Positions 11,582 to 24,655 of a stretch of 64,000 nucleotides of DNA are shown in pieces. The notes below the pieces were generated by a model, which had not been told where the DNA came from, searched no databases, and saw nothing but the letters and a program-made list of their open reading frames with translations. Positions within the stretch are counted from its first letter, which is position 1, and the number at the start of each line of letters is the position of its first letter. Source of the stretch: Entonaema liquescens (taxonomy: Eukaryota; Ascomycota; Sordariomycetes; Xylariales; Xylariaceae); NCBI GenBank assembly GCA_902805475.1, contig CADCSX010000005.1:2367501-2431500 (forward strand), written 5' to 3'. The position numbers and the translations under genes are program-made.

Positions 11582-12786
11582 ATGTCCGTTGAAATCGATC
11601 CTCAGGAACTCGGCTTCCGTCGTGCGTTATGAACCTTACCTCGGTATCGCGTCGCTGTTGACATATATACTTACGAGTTATTGCAGGACCATTCACGGCG
11701 GAAGTTTCGGAAGTCTTACGGATCAGAAACCCAAATTCCCACCCGGTAGCCTTCAAGGTATGCCATACTATTCGCAATCTTTCGCGCAACCCCTGATTCC
11801 CCTTAACTAACGAATCGCAGGTGAAAACTACCGCCCCAAAGCAGTACGCCCCCCATATCCAACTCAATGAACTCCATAAGCTATAAGGCCATAAATACTG
11901 ATAATTGTCTTAATTAAGGTACTGCGTTAGGCCTAACTCGGGTCGGGTTGAGCCCGGCAAGGAGGTGGAAGTTTCAGGTGCGTATTGTTAAGTTATATAT
12001 ATATATATATATCATAATTCTCCTGCTAATAAGCTACAGTGATTCTCCAGGCAATGAAGCAAGAACCCCCTCCTGATACGAAATGCCGAGACAAATTTCT
12101 GGTCCAGTCTGTCGCGATCACTGGAGACAAGGAATTCGCCAACTTAGCATCTATCGTTAGTGCCACTTCACTCCGATAGACCCCTTATATCGTATAATTA
12201 GCTGACTAAAGTAAAAGTGGGACGCTATTGAGAAATCATCGATACAGGAGAAGAAGATTCGAGTTATTTTCTTGCCCCCCGTTGGTGCTCCTGCTGGTGC
12301 CAGTCAGCTTGAGACTCCTGTCAAGCCTTCTGCGGCGAATGGCGTAAGTTTTATAATGTTCTAAACATACTCTTGCCATACTGACTTTCCTTCTTAACCC
12401 AGGCAACGCCAGATGCAGCACCTCCTGCCTACTCCTCTCCCGGTGACTATTCGACTAGCCAAGCTGATATTAAGACGGAGGACAACGATATTAAGCGTGA
12501 GGAGCTTCCGGCAGCCGGAGGCGTGGCAGCGATTGCGACCACCCAGAATAGCGACCTAAGCCCTGAGCAGCTCAAGCAGCAACTCATCCAAGCCGAAAAG
12601 GTAATCGCACAACTTAAGCAAGACCAGGATGGGTTACGACAACGTAAGACAGGAGGTACAGATAAGGCCAGCTCCAAGCCAGCCGAATTAGCTCAGACAG
12701 CACGATCTGGTACTGAAGGTGTACCAATCAAGCTTGCGGCGATCCTCTGTTTCCTGAGCTTCATGCTTGCGTATCTCTTCTTTTAA
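11582..12786 (+). CDS. SCS2: VAP/Scs2-type MSP-domain ER protein
   Basis: Predicted 272 aa from seven exons: 11582-11621, 11687-11757, 11821-11843, 11919-11977, 12040-12155, 12218-12343 and 12403-12786. The N-terminal major sperm protein domain reads MSVEIDPQELGFR, RPFTAEVSEVLRIRNPN, PVAFKVKTTAPKQYCVRPNS, GRVEPGKEVEVSVILQAMK and KCRDKFLVQSVAI. A Pro/Ser/Thr linker and a short coiled coil (LSPEQLKQQLIQAEKVIAQL) follow, and the last ~18 residues (AAILCFLSFMLAYLFF) are a C-terminal tail anchor. VAP proteins sit in the ER and hold FFAT-motif proteins at membrane contact sites. The third exon is only 23 nt. An (AT)n run lies in the fourth intron. Family assignment is secure. Confidence 0.95.
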
Positions 12787-13573
12787 ACTGCGATGAGATG
12801 TTCTTGCAGATTATTTTAGGGGGAAGGTTGAGGAATCCCTGTTGTGGTTGGGACATTGGCAGACCGGTTTATTAGATGGGAAGCATTAGGCGTGAAGAAG
12901 ACTATACCTAGGCGAAGAGAAGTAATAGGAGTGGATGAGAAGTCAGACCGAGTTTTATGTGCAGTGGCCGGAAGTGAGACGAAGGGTCCAAGCTGGTCTT
13001 CGTTGTGGCAGACATTGTACTTTAGCATGTATTCCCCTTTGTTTTCCGTTGGCTGTTCAAGGTATGAGCATTCTGATATATATTTGTTTGAAATTGATTA
13101 CGATCCCGGGCGATCGTCGTAATTCCTCAGGCTCGGGGTTAGCATAGCTTCTCATGCGTCGGGAGCTTCCGTATATAAAATTATCTTTTTAGATCCTCAT
13201 TCTTTGTTAATGGCGATCCGGTCTTGGCTCAACTATCACACACGCCGGATGTTACCTCGTTCACATACTACCCGGGTACCTGGTTTGATTACACTACTAC
13301 TTGTTATCCCTTTCATCATAATATAGTACACATTTCGAGGGGTTAGGAGTTAGGTTATTTTGAGGTAATCAAGTATCGTATCGTTTTTTTTTTTTACGAA
13401 TCTAACCCTTTTCTGATCTCACCAACCAAAGGCCGAACCCATAGCCTTGGATAGAGGGGCTAAGCGTCAAATATACAGTATTCCCGCCAAGTAAAATTAG
13501 ACGGGGTACATTACACCGTTATCGGCACGCAGGGTTCAGTTCGCGTAGATACATAATATGTCCAACCTATCTA
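12787..13573. other. Convergent intergenic region (VAP / DES1)
   Basis: 3' flanks of both genes and a T-run near 13385-13396. Short ORFs at 12844-13147 overlap each other and show no coding evidence. Confidence 0.4.
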
Positions 13574-14743
13574 CTAAGCCTCCAGCTCGTTCTTCTTCCA
13601 ATCAGTCTTCTGGCCTACGAGTCGTCCACCCTCCTTGCGCTTCACTCTGCAGCGGATACCGACGCTCTCATCGAAGATGAAGCGCCAGAGAACGTAGGTC
13701 CAGCTACGGTGGTGGGGGAGCTCCGAGTAGAACTCGCTAGCGATGCGGTTGAGCTCGGGGAGCCTGGTCCAGGGGACGGCGGGGAAGTCGTGGTGCTCGT
13801 TGTGGAGGCCGACGTTGTAGACGAGGAAGTTGAGGGGGCCGTAGTACGAGTACGTCTCCGGGACGGGGATGCGGTTCTCGGGGTTCTTCTGGGTCGGGGT
13901 GACCGTTTCGTAGACGTAGTGCTCGGCGATGAAGTGGCCAGCTAGGGGGTGCAGACTACCGGCTAGGAAGGACGATAGCAGGAAGTACAGCATAGAGTTG
14001 ACGCCGAGGGTCTTGAGGATCAGGATGTCGAAGATAGCTTGCACGGCTACGTTGGTGGCGGAGACCCAGGTGAAGGGCACGCTGTACACGCACATGGGGC
14101 GGATGGCGTAGAAGAATATCTGGAAGGTGCAGAAGAAGGCTTTGCCGAGGATGGAGTCGAGGAAGACGGCCTCGAGGGCGGTGGGAAGATCGGTGTCGAG
14201 ACCGTCGACGCCAAGAGACTTGTGGTGCGTTAGGTGGTAAGGGCGGAAGGAGGCGCTATAGGGAATGCCGATAGGTAGGTTGGCAATGATAGCGAAGAGT
14301 CGGTTGGCAGTAGGCGAGCGGAAAGCCAAATTGTGGCTGATCTCGTGGATAGCCATGAACACGTTCTGGTTGGCGGTGGCGCCTACGACGTAGGCTAGGA
14401 GCCAGTAGGAAAGGGAGAAAAAGGATGTATTTCGAAGGGTGTAAGCACAGAAGACCTGTAGGGCGACGACGCCGAGGACGACGTAGATAGTGAGGGGCTC
14501 AGGACCACAGAGCTTGGTTACTTCGGGATGCGCCTTGATAATTGCCAGGCGTCTGGTTCGATGGGGCTCTTCAGTATAGGTCCAAAAGAAGTCACGATAT
14601 TTGACCTCGATCGGATCTCTCTGTAAGTCCGAGGATCCATCTTGAACCTTCTCCCCGCCTTTACCGTTGAGGCGGATAGTCTTCTGCAGCTTAGGTGCCT
14701 CTGGGGCGCTGGTTGTGGTCGAAGATGATGAGGGAGGCGCCAT
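13574..14743 (-). CDS. DES1: Sphingolipid delta-4 desaturase
   Basis: Intronless 389-aa membrane desaturase. Three histidine boxes are present: HEISH near 133-137, HLTHH near 170-174 and HNEHH near 314-318, the last followed by DFPAVPWTRLP as in DES1 proteins. A short lipid-desaturase N-terminal motif (KYRDFFWTYTEEPHRTRR) precedes two pairs of hydrophobic segments. The family introduces the delta-4 double bond into dihydroceramide in the ER, a step toward glucosylceramide in filamentous fungi. All motifs are intact and the length is usual. The antisense strand has long open frames caused by base composition; these are shadows. Confidence 0.95.
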   Translation of the reverse strand: MAPPSSSSTTTSAPEAPKLQKTIRLNGKGGEKVQDGSSDLQRDPIEVKYRDFFWTYTEEPHRTRRLAIIKAHPEVTKLCGPEPLTIYVVLGVVALQVFCAYTLRNTSFFSLSYWLLAYVVGATANQNVFMAIHEISHNLAFRSPTANRLFAIIANLPIGIPYSASFRPYHLTHHKSLGVDGLDTDLPTALEAVFLDSILGKAFFCTFQIFFYAIRPMCVYSVPFTWVSATNVAVQAIFDILILKTLGVNSMLYFLLSSFLAGSLHPLAGHFIAEHYVYETVTPTQKNPENRIPVPETYSYYGPLNFLVYNVGLHNEHHDFPAVPWTRLPELNRIASEFYSELPHHRSWTYVLWRFIFDESVGIRCRVKRKEGGRLVGQKTDWKKNELEA

Positions 14744-17700
14744 TGTTATTAATTATCCTTTTCCTTTCCCCTTTTCTATTTTTTTTCTTCCTTATACTTT
14801 CCTCCGGTATTAAAGAGAGGAGAGGAAAACAAAAAATAATAAAAGAAAGAAAACCACTTGAGCAACGATCTCAAGGTGGCATGGAAGTGGAATAGGGAAA
14901 GGAGACAGGATTGCGTGTACCCATATTTGCGGTGAAGATGTTTTCCTTGGACTCCCTGCAGCGAGTAGCACTAACTAATGGGTAAGTAGTTGTTGAGTGC
15001 GGCACACCCGCGTGGTGAGCTGCACGACCTAAGCCTATCTTAGATTAATTCGAGCTAATCAGAGTTAATCAACAGTTTTTTCAGGGTCTTGAATTGATCA
15101 ATTTCGTCCAATCAATTCTTAAGGTTTAGGCCATAAGGTGCCATAAAGTCTTAGGGTCGAACGTTAATGTTGCCACCCCACTTTTGAGGCGGATGCTCCC
15201 TAAACTTTGTGTTACTCCCCCCCTTTCTTATCGTCTTACCTTGTGCTGGGTTAAGCTATAAGCCGTGAGCTGTGATACACAGAAGTTACCACAGGCAGTA
15301 GTCATACATATATATTAATCCACGTGATATTGTATCGAGACTTCTTACCGGCTTTGAAGAGGCTTTGGTGGCTTGTATCTAAGAGACGTCCGGTTAAGTT
15401 AAGACTCTAGTTACATCGACTATTAACCAATGAATAATGGATAAGCCGAATATTACTGATGGTGTGAGGTGAGACACGGCCTACTACGTATTGTAGGGAA
15501 TTTATATGACTATCTATGCCAATGGCCATCGCCAGGCAACATCGGATCAGGTTGGACCAGTTTCATATGTCCACAGTCTGGGCCCATGCCTGATATATAT
15601 ATACACGTTGCCAGCCTGCATAAGAAGGTAGGCAGCCTCAAGTAATATCCCTACTCTCAATACTCATAACTACGTTGGTTTGTTTCGTAGGTTCTAACTG
15701 GGCAAAGCGTAGTCCGTCCCGATCCAGCGGCATGATCTGATATTTCATTCGAAGAGCAGTATCCGCGTGGGAGATTCCTTGCATATGCTTCAAGGTACGG
15801 CCCCTCCTGGATGCATCTTAGATCTAGTGCATTTCCCGATATACGCCTTGCGATCTCGCAGAGACACGCCTGGTGGGTCCGCAATGACTGTTTATTTGCC
15901 ACTCGTGATGGACCGAATCGATCTTCACCGGTGGCAATCCGATCAGGATGGTACTGTATTGTACCCCGGCTAGATGTATCGATGACCGAATAACCAGGGG
16001 TTGGCCTTCTTAATGAATGATCCGCAAGAGGAGTGTCTGATAAGGAACTGCAGGTACTTACACCATAGGGTTAATCTAAGGGGAGGACTATACAGTATGA
16101 CAGCGAATCGGTCGGTCTCATAGAGCACTCAGTCTTTCATTGGTTAGCCTTTCAGGGACATCTATGGATCAAGATCTAACACCTCGTGGGTATCGAGATC
16201 TGTCTGAGTGTACCTCAGATCTGGCCCCTGGCAACGTATCCTTGCCTGATACCACTATATATCATAGCTTGATACTGGCACATAAAGCATTGCTAGGGAT
16301 GGATGGGTTTATCTCTTATTTCCTTGCATGGTCTAGCGGCCTTAGCTACATGCTATTATAACCATAGATTATACACAACGTGAATTAGATGGTCTTAACC
16401 CAATGTGAGATTCACGAGACTTTAATAGCATTATGATAGATCATTTACGTTGCTATACGGGAGTGCTGCTATGGTGAGCATGGTTCAATCGATTACAAAA
16501 AGCACGATAACTTAATTAAAACTATGTATTCGATGAGCAAGAACTAGGTAAGGTGAGGTAACAGTAAGTGGTATCTTACTACAGCTCTTTTTACAACAAC
16601 ACCCATTGTCCATTCTATTTTGAGCTTGGTATTTATTCCATATGTTGAGGTGAATGTGTACTATCTTCGTTACTAAAAGTTCTGTCATATTTCTCCGCAG
16701 GAGTCGTGAATGTGAAAATAGGAAATGGGGTTAGCCTATTGAACTTCAACCATCGTAGCCTCGTGTTAATGTAGACCGATGAGTAACGTCATATGCATCA
16801 TATTATGTTTTTGGACTCACAATTGCGCCTCCTCTCGAAGCGATGTGGCCCCCAACTCAAGTGCATATGTATTAGTACGCATACTCTCTTGTGACAAGTT
16901 TACGTTGGGGCAATAGGGTCTCGGTTCTGAAAATACTGTCACGATGGTTCTCCGGGGGAAATATATGTGGCCATTAAATTCTCCGGCTAGGACAATGCGT
17001 GGAACTCCGAATAACGGCGCCTTGGTTTGAAAATGATTGTGAACCTGGACATGCTTGAAAAGCTATCTGTGAAAACCCAACAGTGAGAATTGAAAAGGCG
17101 GAATGGTTTGGTTTGGTCACCATGTGCAGTTCCGTCGAGATTTAGTAATAGAAGATGCGACTTGAGACGGTTTGATTTGATACCAGATTATATTCTTCAA
17201 TGTGACTGGTTCGGGAGCACCCGAGGCATCTCACGAGAATTCAGCACCAAGTATGACCAGTCGGATATCTGCGCTTACCTTTTTTATATGCATGGCGAGC
17301 ACGCTACGCATAGACTGCTATAATAGTTTCATAAACCGGGCAACCTAGCCTACATGTAGGGCTCATGGACATACGTTGATGAATAGTCTTATGTTATTTT
17401 CCGGAGAACATATCCTAACTAGTCAACTTGCCTCGTATACTCATGCCAGGTGGCTTGAATCATATGTGATAAGCACAGATTCCGAGCCGGACGAATCGAT
17501 TGACCCTATCAGAAGCTATGGGAAAAGGTGAATTGGGGTCTAAACTCGGGGGCCATATTCCCGAGCAGGTGAAGAATACCTACCTACAGTAGCATCAGAA
17601 ATTACTTCGTCACTATAGTCGGGCGAAGCGTATGCAGAGTGTACAAGGGTCGAAACCAATGGAGGCTTGCATAGCCACCGGGGGTATCTAGAGAGTAGAA

Positions 17701-18037
17701 TATCATAATGCATATTAAAGGGGGGACAATAATACTTAGTTTATAAGTCACGGAGTTTGGAAAGGCAGAATATGACGAGGTCTGCTCAATAATGTTGAAG
17801 TAGTGCTGACACGCATAGATTAAGTTATAAAATGACACTTCGGCCTGCAAACTATTATTCCTAGGACTGAAAAATATATAAGTCCGGGGCTAAAGCCCTT
17901 TCCCACCACGGTAGAGCTTTTCGTATTGTGCATATGTTAGCTGCAGCATAATACAAAATTATACGTGAATGTAACCCACGGTAACGACGTGTAACAGAAG
18001 TAGAATGGATCTCACTTGTGCCGTGTCCTGTTAAGTG
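14744..18037. other. Gene-poor region, left part
   Basis: About 3.3 kb without a supported gene. A pyrimidine-rich DES1 5' flank lies at 14755-14810. The ORFs of 60-80 codons here overlap, lack splice logic and resemble no family I know. Confidence 0.4.
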
Positions 18038-20166
18038 CTAATGAGCAAAGGTGAAAATTTTCCCTGGAAGATTCTGATACATAGGCGTCTCGGCCCAAGC
18101 CCATGGCTGACATCCTTCAGGAGGTGGCATTATTGCCGTATGCATGAGCGGAGTATCCAATATGTATGAGGGCAAAGGATGGCGAGAAAGGTCGCCAATA
18201 AGCATGTCTTTGCTTAACGAGCATTGCGTATTCCGGCCTGTTCCCGCTTCAAGATTGTGATAACCACCTTCTGTCTCGTTACTCGGCAAGCTTGACATGT
18301 CTTGCTCGCCCAGTACGTATTGTTCGCGAGACATGCCGGTTAGTCTAGCTGCTGGATCAAAGCTAAGATAAACCAAAACTTTCAGTCCGTTCGTATCTTC
18401 CCCTGTTGCGTATACCACTGAACGCTCATCGCTGGTGGAAATAACACTACCCAGGCAACCGGGAGGGTTCAGTATCTGATAAATATTGTCTATGAATGGG
18501 ATCCGGTTTGATTCGTCTTGTTTAGGGGGCCAAAAGTAAACCCTGTTAGGCTGATAGGGGTACACCGGTTCGTCTTTAGATTTCCGCTTTGGCTCCAACT
18601 CATAATTATATTCCAAGTACTCCCAGGAAGGCCAATAGGTTTGTGATTTTCTAAACCCAGTCCTCAGGCGTAAATTTCGTGGACCTAATGATCCGCTAGA
18701 GGTATCATCAACCAAATCCAAAAAGGTGCTACAAGACCGCTGGTAGGCCCGCAGGTGGGTCTGGCTCCGCGTAAAGACGAGTGCCATAGAGCTGTCGTCT
18801 CCTGGATGTACATTTTCGGGAGAACGGAATTGCGAATCCGAGCCGTATGGTTTGTCAAGATAGGCAATAGGCCTGGTTGATCGTTCAGTTGGTAAGTTGC
18901 CGTCGGCGGTTGGGAGCTCTCTGTCGCTATCCACCTCGGAATCTTCATTAAAAATTACTTCTGTAATGTAATAAGTCCGCAGACTACCACTCTTCCTCGT
19001 GAGCCACTCCTTCCGCGACTCGACGATGTTTATTTTACCTGAGGCCTCGTCTTTCTCCAATTTTAGAAAGCTCCATCTGTCGTCTATTGGGCCTTCCGCA
19101 TGTTGTCTCCTCCAGCTATCCTTCGTCTTCATAAGTTGCCTATTCTTAAGATCGGGGTCATCAAGAGGAAAGCGAAAGCAATGATAATAAGAATTCCAAT
19201 CCGTTTCCCTGATTTCAAAATCAGTCTGATTAGAAAGTCCGTAAAAATAATCGTCTATAATTTCGAAGCAGACTGTAGACCCGATTTCGTAGCCGACAAC
19301 TTCCGCCAAGTGCATTTTCCGAGAAAACCAAGAGCGTCTTTCAATGCTGTAGCCCATCAGGACCCATTTTCTAAATCCGTCGGCCCCTTCTTCCGAATGT
19401 GTCCCGAAATAAAGATAGTCTTTATTATTCCGTACGAATATCTTAGCCGTCGAATCTAGCTGAAGTGTTGCTACTATTAGCTGCTCATCAGCTTTAAAAA
19501 CCAAAAGCCAATTCTCCGTATTTGGCAGTGCGAATGAAAATAAGCACGAAGTGATACCATTCGCATGATACAGGACACGAAACTTGTATTTCCGACTTTT
19601 CGCTGATCTCGGCACGGCTTCATGAACCAGGGTTGGAATATCTATTACAAGTTCGTGGTTTGCTGAGTGGTGAAGATCGAGAATGCGTAGCCAGCGTTTA
19701 GGCCGCGCCTCGACGATGTAACAAAGTGTCCCATGGATATATTCATAAGAGTCGGCAAGAGCAACAATACCTACTAGGTATGGGGACGCCCGTGAGAGTG
19801 CCTGGCGTCTTTTTGCGACTCGCCGCAGAGCACGTGCGTATTGACCAGTTCGCTGTGCCTCTTGAGCTTCGGCTGTGTGGGAGGCTTGGGCCTTGAGGAG
19901 TCGTCAGCAATTCATAATTCATGCGTATGTGTGGCTTGGCCTGCCACCACCCGGACATGCTCTAGGTGACCACTCACAGAAATAATGGCTCTACAGAACC
20001 TCTCCTCTTTTACTAAATACTGGAAGTGGCGACAGGATAGAGATAAATCGAAGACCTCATCTATGTCGAGATATCTCACGATATATGCCATTATTTCATA
20101 GGGCAGCCGCTGTAGTTTCGATACTATCCTTGGCGGCGTCGTTAACAAGCTCCTTGGTGTCCGCAT
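18038..20166 (-). CDS. F-box domain protein
   Basis: Predicted 680 aa from exons 19978-20166 and 18038-19891. The first exon encodes an F-box: LQRLPYEIMAYIVRYLDIDE, then VFDLSLSCRHFQYLVKEERF. The intron (GTGAGT...CAAG) joins in phase to AQASHTAEAQEAQRT and a long second exon open back to 19891. The rest resembles fungal F-box proteins with a beta-rich, WD-like C-terminal half (FRVLYHANGITSCLFSFALP, NTENWLLVFKADEQLIVATL), but no repeat could be assigned. F-box proteins usually act as substrate receptors in SCF ubiquitin ligases via Skp1; the substrate is unknown. It is the only gene in the 15-26 kb region. Confidence 0.82.
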
Positions 20167-21103
20167 CTGTCTCGAACAAGGTTAGGTATAGATTTCATGG
20201 AAGGAACGGGTAATTAAACCGGATGTCGAACTTGATTAAGGAAGGCTGGCTGCAAACACTGTAGTTTGAGAGGGAGGGAAGTTAAGGTCAGTTCTGACAC
20301 CCAATAGCACCACCCCCGGGAGTTCCATATTTTAATGTATTCCCGTGTAAGAGCCTCAAATTCCTATTGTAGTTTGACACGATCTACTTGCCTACTTAAA
20401 GAGGTACGTCCGTATAGAAACTAGCATGGTATCCATCCAGCCTTGTTTACCTAAGGTACTTGATTATTTGCTACGGTTCATACCACGTATGAACCAGGGG
20501 AGACCCAGGAAATAGGCGGGCCGTCTCAGCCGTAGTGAACACCAGGATATGTATATAGGCCATTTTCGTGGTCTAGAATGAGTGAGGCTGTACTCTATAA
20601 ACTATATGATCGCATTGCGGTAGAAAACTGATTATATCGTATATGGGGAAGTGTGTTGTGTGTGCTGAGTTGCGAGGATACCCATTACATGGTACCTAGA
20701 AATGGAAGTACATAGGTAGGTAGGTATCTACATGTATCTACCTAGGTATAATGTACCTAAGGCAAATAGTGATGTATTCATGTACTATGTATCTTGTACA
20801 TGTACTGTGGTATCAGGCTATGACTGTAACAAAGGGTCCTTTTCCGTGTCCTACTAGCTGAGTAGGTACTGCGTATTGCAGGTACTACGTTATGATGTAC
20901 CTACTTACCTATTAGGTAAGCATGGAGGAGATACATTACACTAGGTACATCTTATGCTAGGTTAGGTAAATTGTATTAAATTAACTCGTCATAAGAATCT
21001 GGGTAGGGATCCTCTCAACAACGTGCGCCGTGCAGAGCCTCACTTTTGAATGTGGAAATACCTACTAAACCTAGGAAATAATCCCCAGCCAATGGGTCAA
21101 TGC

Positions 21104-21120
21104 TTTTTTTTTTTTTTTTT
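21104..21120. repeat. Poly-T run
   Basis: Seventeen consecutive T residues, seen directly. Confidence 0.8.
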
Positions 21121-24100
21121 CCCGTTACCCCTCTTCTTTGAGGCTCTTTCAACTAGACGTATCCCGAATTGGCCTCCAACCTAAGAATTATGTCGTACAC
21201 TTCTTGCGCGCCTATTGCGTTGAGCTTTCCCACACACTCATCTACTATTAAGCCCATAAGCCCACTTTCAACTAAGAATAATAAATGTGCAATATTGATA
21301 CAGACAGCAGTTTGTAAATTTATCTCCTACTCCTTTTCCGGACCCCGTCGCCAAGCCCATAGCCTGCTTCTTCACATGCATCACACTACCGTAGACTTAA
21401 AGGTACAATTTCCCTTACCTTATACTTATAATCTTGTTTTCTAGTAAGCCTTATGGTATTTTGGGTTAGATTGGGTAACAATACGTCAGCTAGCTACTAA
21501 CAGACTGCTAGCATGTTCGATAGCAGATGGATTCTCGAGTCTTCATCACGTAAGAATGTGTTATGAGTCTCGTGACACTCCGTAGATGCCAGCTTAGCGC
21601 AGTAAGAGTAGCTCCCATGCGAGATGTGGGTTCACGGCATGAACAATCGCATGACAGCCAGACTTCCAAGTCCCGAAATCCCTAGAGGCACCGAGAAAAA
21701 CCCGCCTTTATGGGTAAGATTAACTTCCGAGTCGGGAAAAGAAGCAAAAATCTCCCCCGGCCAGCAACGAATCCTCCCCCTTTATCCTTACCGACCCACG
21801 GGAAATTAGAGGAACTACATTCTTGATTATCAGCCATGCTACGAAAAATTTATACATTTTCTGTCTCATTGGAGGCAAGTAAACACATAGTGCTTACCTA
21901 GACAATGGTAATCTAGATCAGAAGCTCAGTTATTCGACAATTATTTAAACCTATGCCCGATTCAACGGAACCCGCAGCAACCGTGGAACGACCGTTTACG
22001 TGTCGGTTGGCAAAGTTAACATGTTACTTTTTTATTTTATTAAGACTGCGGCTGACAGTGAAACAGCATAGCTTTATTACATTGCTTGGCTGGATCCATC
22101 CAAATGGTCTACATTTCTATCAGCTAGGAGCGGCATCTGTGACTACCATGCTTGGAAAGCCTAATCCCAAGACGTGGCCTTCGTTTACGTTCGGCAACCT
22201 GATATCTATACAGAGATGTTCTCCTAGCTAACGTTATACTACGACGTGCCAACTGTTTTGTTACCAGCCAAGATATAGTGTCCTAAGGTCATCCGCCTTC
22301 GCGACATCACTAGACGATGGAGTATTGTCATATCTTCTGCATCATTGGACGCTGTTGGGACACCATATGTCTTCCAAGCTACTACGAGCGACTATACCCC
22401 AAATATATGCACTACGTACCAATTGTCCAAGCCACGCCGCTGGGTTACGAGCAAGCAGATTTGTGTGCTAAGGCGATTGGTGTTAAGGTTGGCAATTCCT
22501 TAGACACGGAGTATTACAGCACCCTTTCATGAAGATGTGTGGCAGTTGGGGGCGGCTGCAGTGAATGTAGGATATGAACCACATACCACATCGTAGGCTA
22601 CTCAGAAGGCCCGGATGTCTAGATACCCGATGTCGTGATACAGAGTGTTGAACAAGAGGGATCGTTGCCCCCAACACTCCAAGTCTAGACTGACTGATCT
22701 ACGTAGTATCATACTAATAGCCGCCTTATAATCCATTCGACCAGGGGACATTAGAGCCTTACCAACGTGGCTGCAGAGTATAGTGTTTCGACCTAATGAC
22801 CATCCGAATTTGCAATGTATGCCGTCCAGATTAGATATATATCGCCGAGTATTACCAAAGACGACTAATCAGCACAATGAGCGATTTGATTCATCCGTTA
22901 TCCCATATTACAGTAGCGTCTCAGTCAAGAGTTGGCGTACGTTAAAAGAGGTAGAGACGGCCTTGACTACGGCCTGATGAAAACGAATATGCGATTAAGT
23001 CGCAATAAACTCACCCTTTTATTACATTTAGTATGCATCCAGCCTGAATCGGTTCGTTAAGTAGCAGCGCATCAGTGTGGACGGAGCTTTCAGCTATGAA
23101 CATTTAGATTCACATCGCCGCTTTGACGAAGATCTGACTGCATTCGTCGGTAGAGAAGTGATGAATCTCAGCTGAATATGCCGCAGGCGCTAATCATATG
23201 CGTATCCTACCTGCGGGCAGGGTCTCATAAACAAGGTTAGTATCATACCTGGTTCTATAATATAAGTCGATCAGCAGTTTTGGTGGCTACTCCTTGAGCC
23301 CCTTATGGGACCTGTGGGACCTATGAGTTTGAACTGGGAACCATATCCAGCTGCTATCGACCTTCTTCCTGTGTTACATCCTGTTCCTGCCTAACGGAGA
23401 GGGTCTCCTTCCAGTAAGGGTCTTTGGCCAGGTTGACAATTCGTCGATTTATCTTGCAGCCGTCAAATACTTACCCGGAACTACGGGCCTTAGCCGTTGG
23501 TAATAACTGCGATTGGTAATACAACTTATTCCATTGTTCACCGGGCTACGGATTGTACTACGCTGGATCCAGAGGTATTTGCCTATCTACCGGAGCCAAG
23601 GCAGTCGGCAGGTAGGGTGTATGCCAAGGTGGAGGAATACTATGGAATATCACGTTCGATACTTCTATGCATATGTACGAGTTGTCACCATGACATAAAA
23701 TAGGAAATCATGCCCGGGCGGAGGGCACCGCTGTTGACAAGGCCATAACCGATGGTCTCTAGCGAGAGCCGGGTTCTTCGATATCGCACGCAGACTCGCA
23801 AGCTGTGTAATGTAGTACGTACACGTGTGCTGTACTACGTTGACCCTGACACTATGATGTTATTTGGCCCGTCGTCGCGGTATAGGACCCCTATATCCTA
23901 CCCAACCAGCAATGAAACATGCCATCGGAGCGATTTCGGGTGTGGATTGCTACCTTGCCTATCCAGGTAATTATGTCATTGGGCTGGGGAGGGACTTCCG
24001 ATAGAGGGGCTTGCAGGTTTCGAGCTGAAGACGGCGGTAACTATAGAGGAAACTGCGTGAATATCTACTACGTGTATTGGTGCTTGAATTTATGATTGGA

Positions 24101-24547
24101 TTAGCCTGACTTAGGATAGACGTCGTTTCGCTTCCCCGACTCGTTTATATAGGATCTGTGAAGATCCAATGTTAAACGGGCCTATTAGCTATTACTTCCA
24201 TAAAGGAAGAAACTATGGTATAACCGTGATTGGTCAGAGTAATTGGGCAGTGTATAACCTTGTATACTCAGGGCGAGGCTCATGAGAATATTAAATATAA
24301 ATATTAAACATTTTCAATATTCCTTTGAGATAGCCTATAATTCTATATAGAAGTAAGAGTAAGCAGAGTGCACTCATAACTTTCTCAAGTCATATATTTC
24401 TGTTCTCTCAGTTTTGATAATGAACACGCTTTCTCTTGTTTCCCTCTTACTTATATCTCAATGTTGCTTGAACCCCACTTATCACAAGTATAAAATAAAC
24501 AATATAGGTTCTATATATTAATAATAAAAATGAATAAATAAAATACT

Positions 24548-24573
24548 TATATATATATATATATATATATATA
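24548..24573. repeat. (TA)n microsatellite
   Basis: About 13 uninterrupted TA units in AT-rich intergenic DNA. Confidence 0.85.
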
Positions 24574-24629
24574 AAGGGCGCAATATAATTATCATCTTTC
24601 GGTATAGAGTAAGTAAGTAATAAAGTAAT

Positions 24630-24655
24630 AAGATGATAAGATGATAAGATGATAA
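24630..24655. repeat. AAGATGAT short tandem repeat
   Basis: Three units of an 8-bp AAGATGAT repeat, preceded by related AAGTAAGT units at 24610-24620. Confidence 0.7.

Noticed and set aside
13709..14233. Long plus-strand ORFs opposite the desaturase
   Set aside because: Compositional shadows of the DES1 coding strand; rich in Gly/Val/Glu/Asp and without family features.
22317..23703. Possible relic gene in the gene-poor region
   Set aside because: Open stretches are short, and no motif or splice chain ties them together; without a search it cannot be supported.
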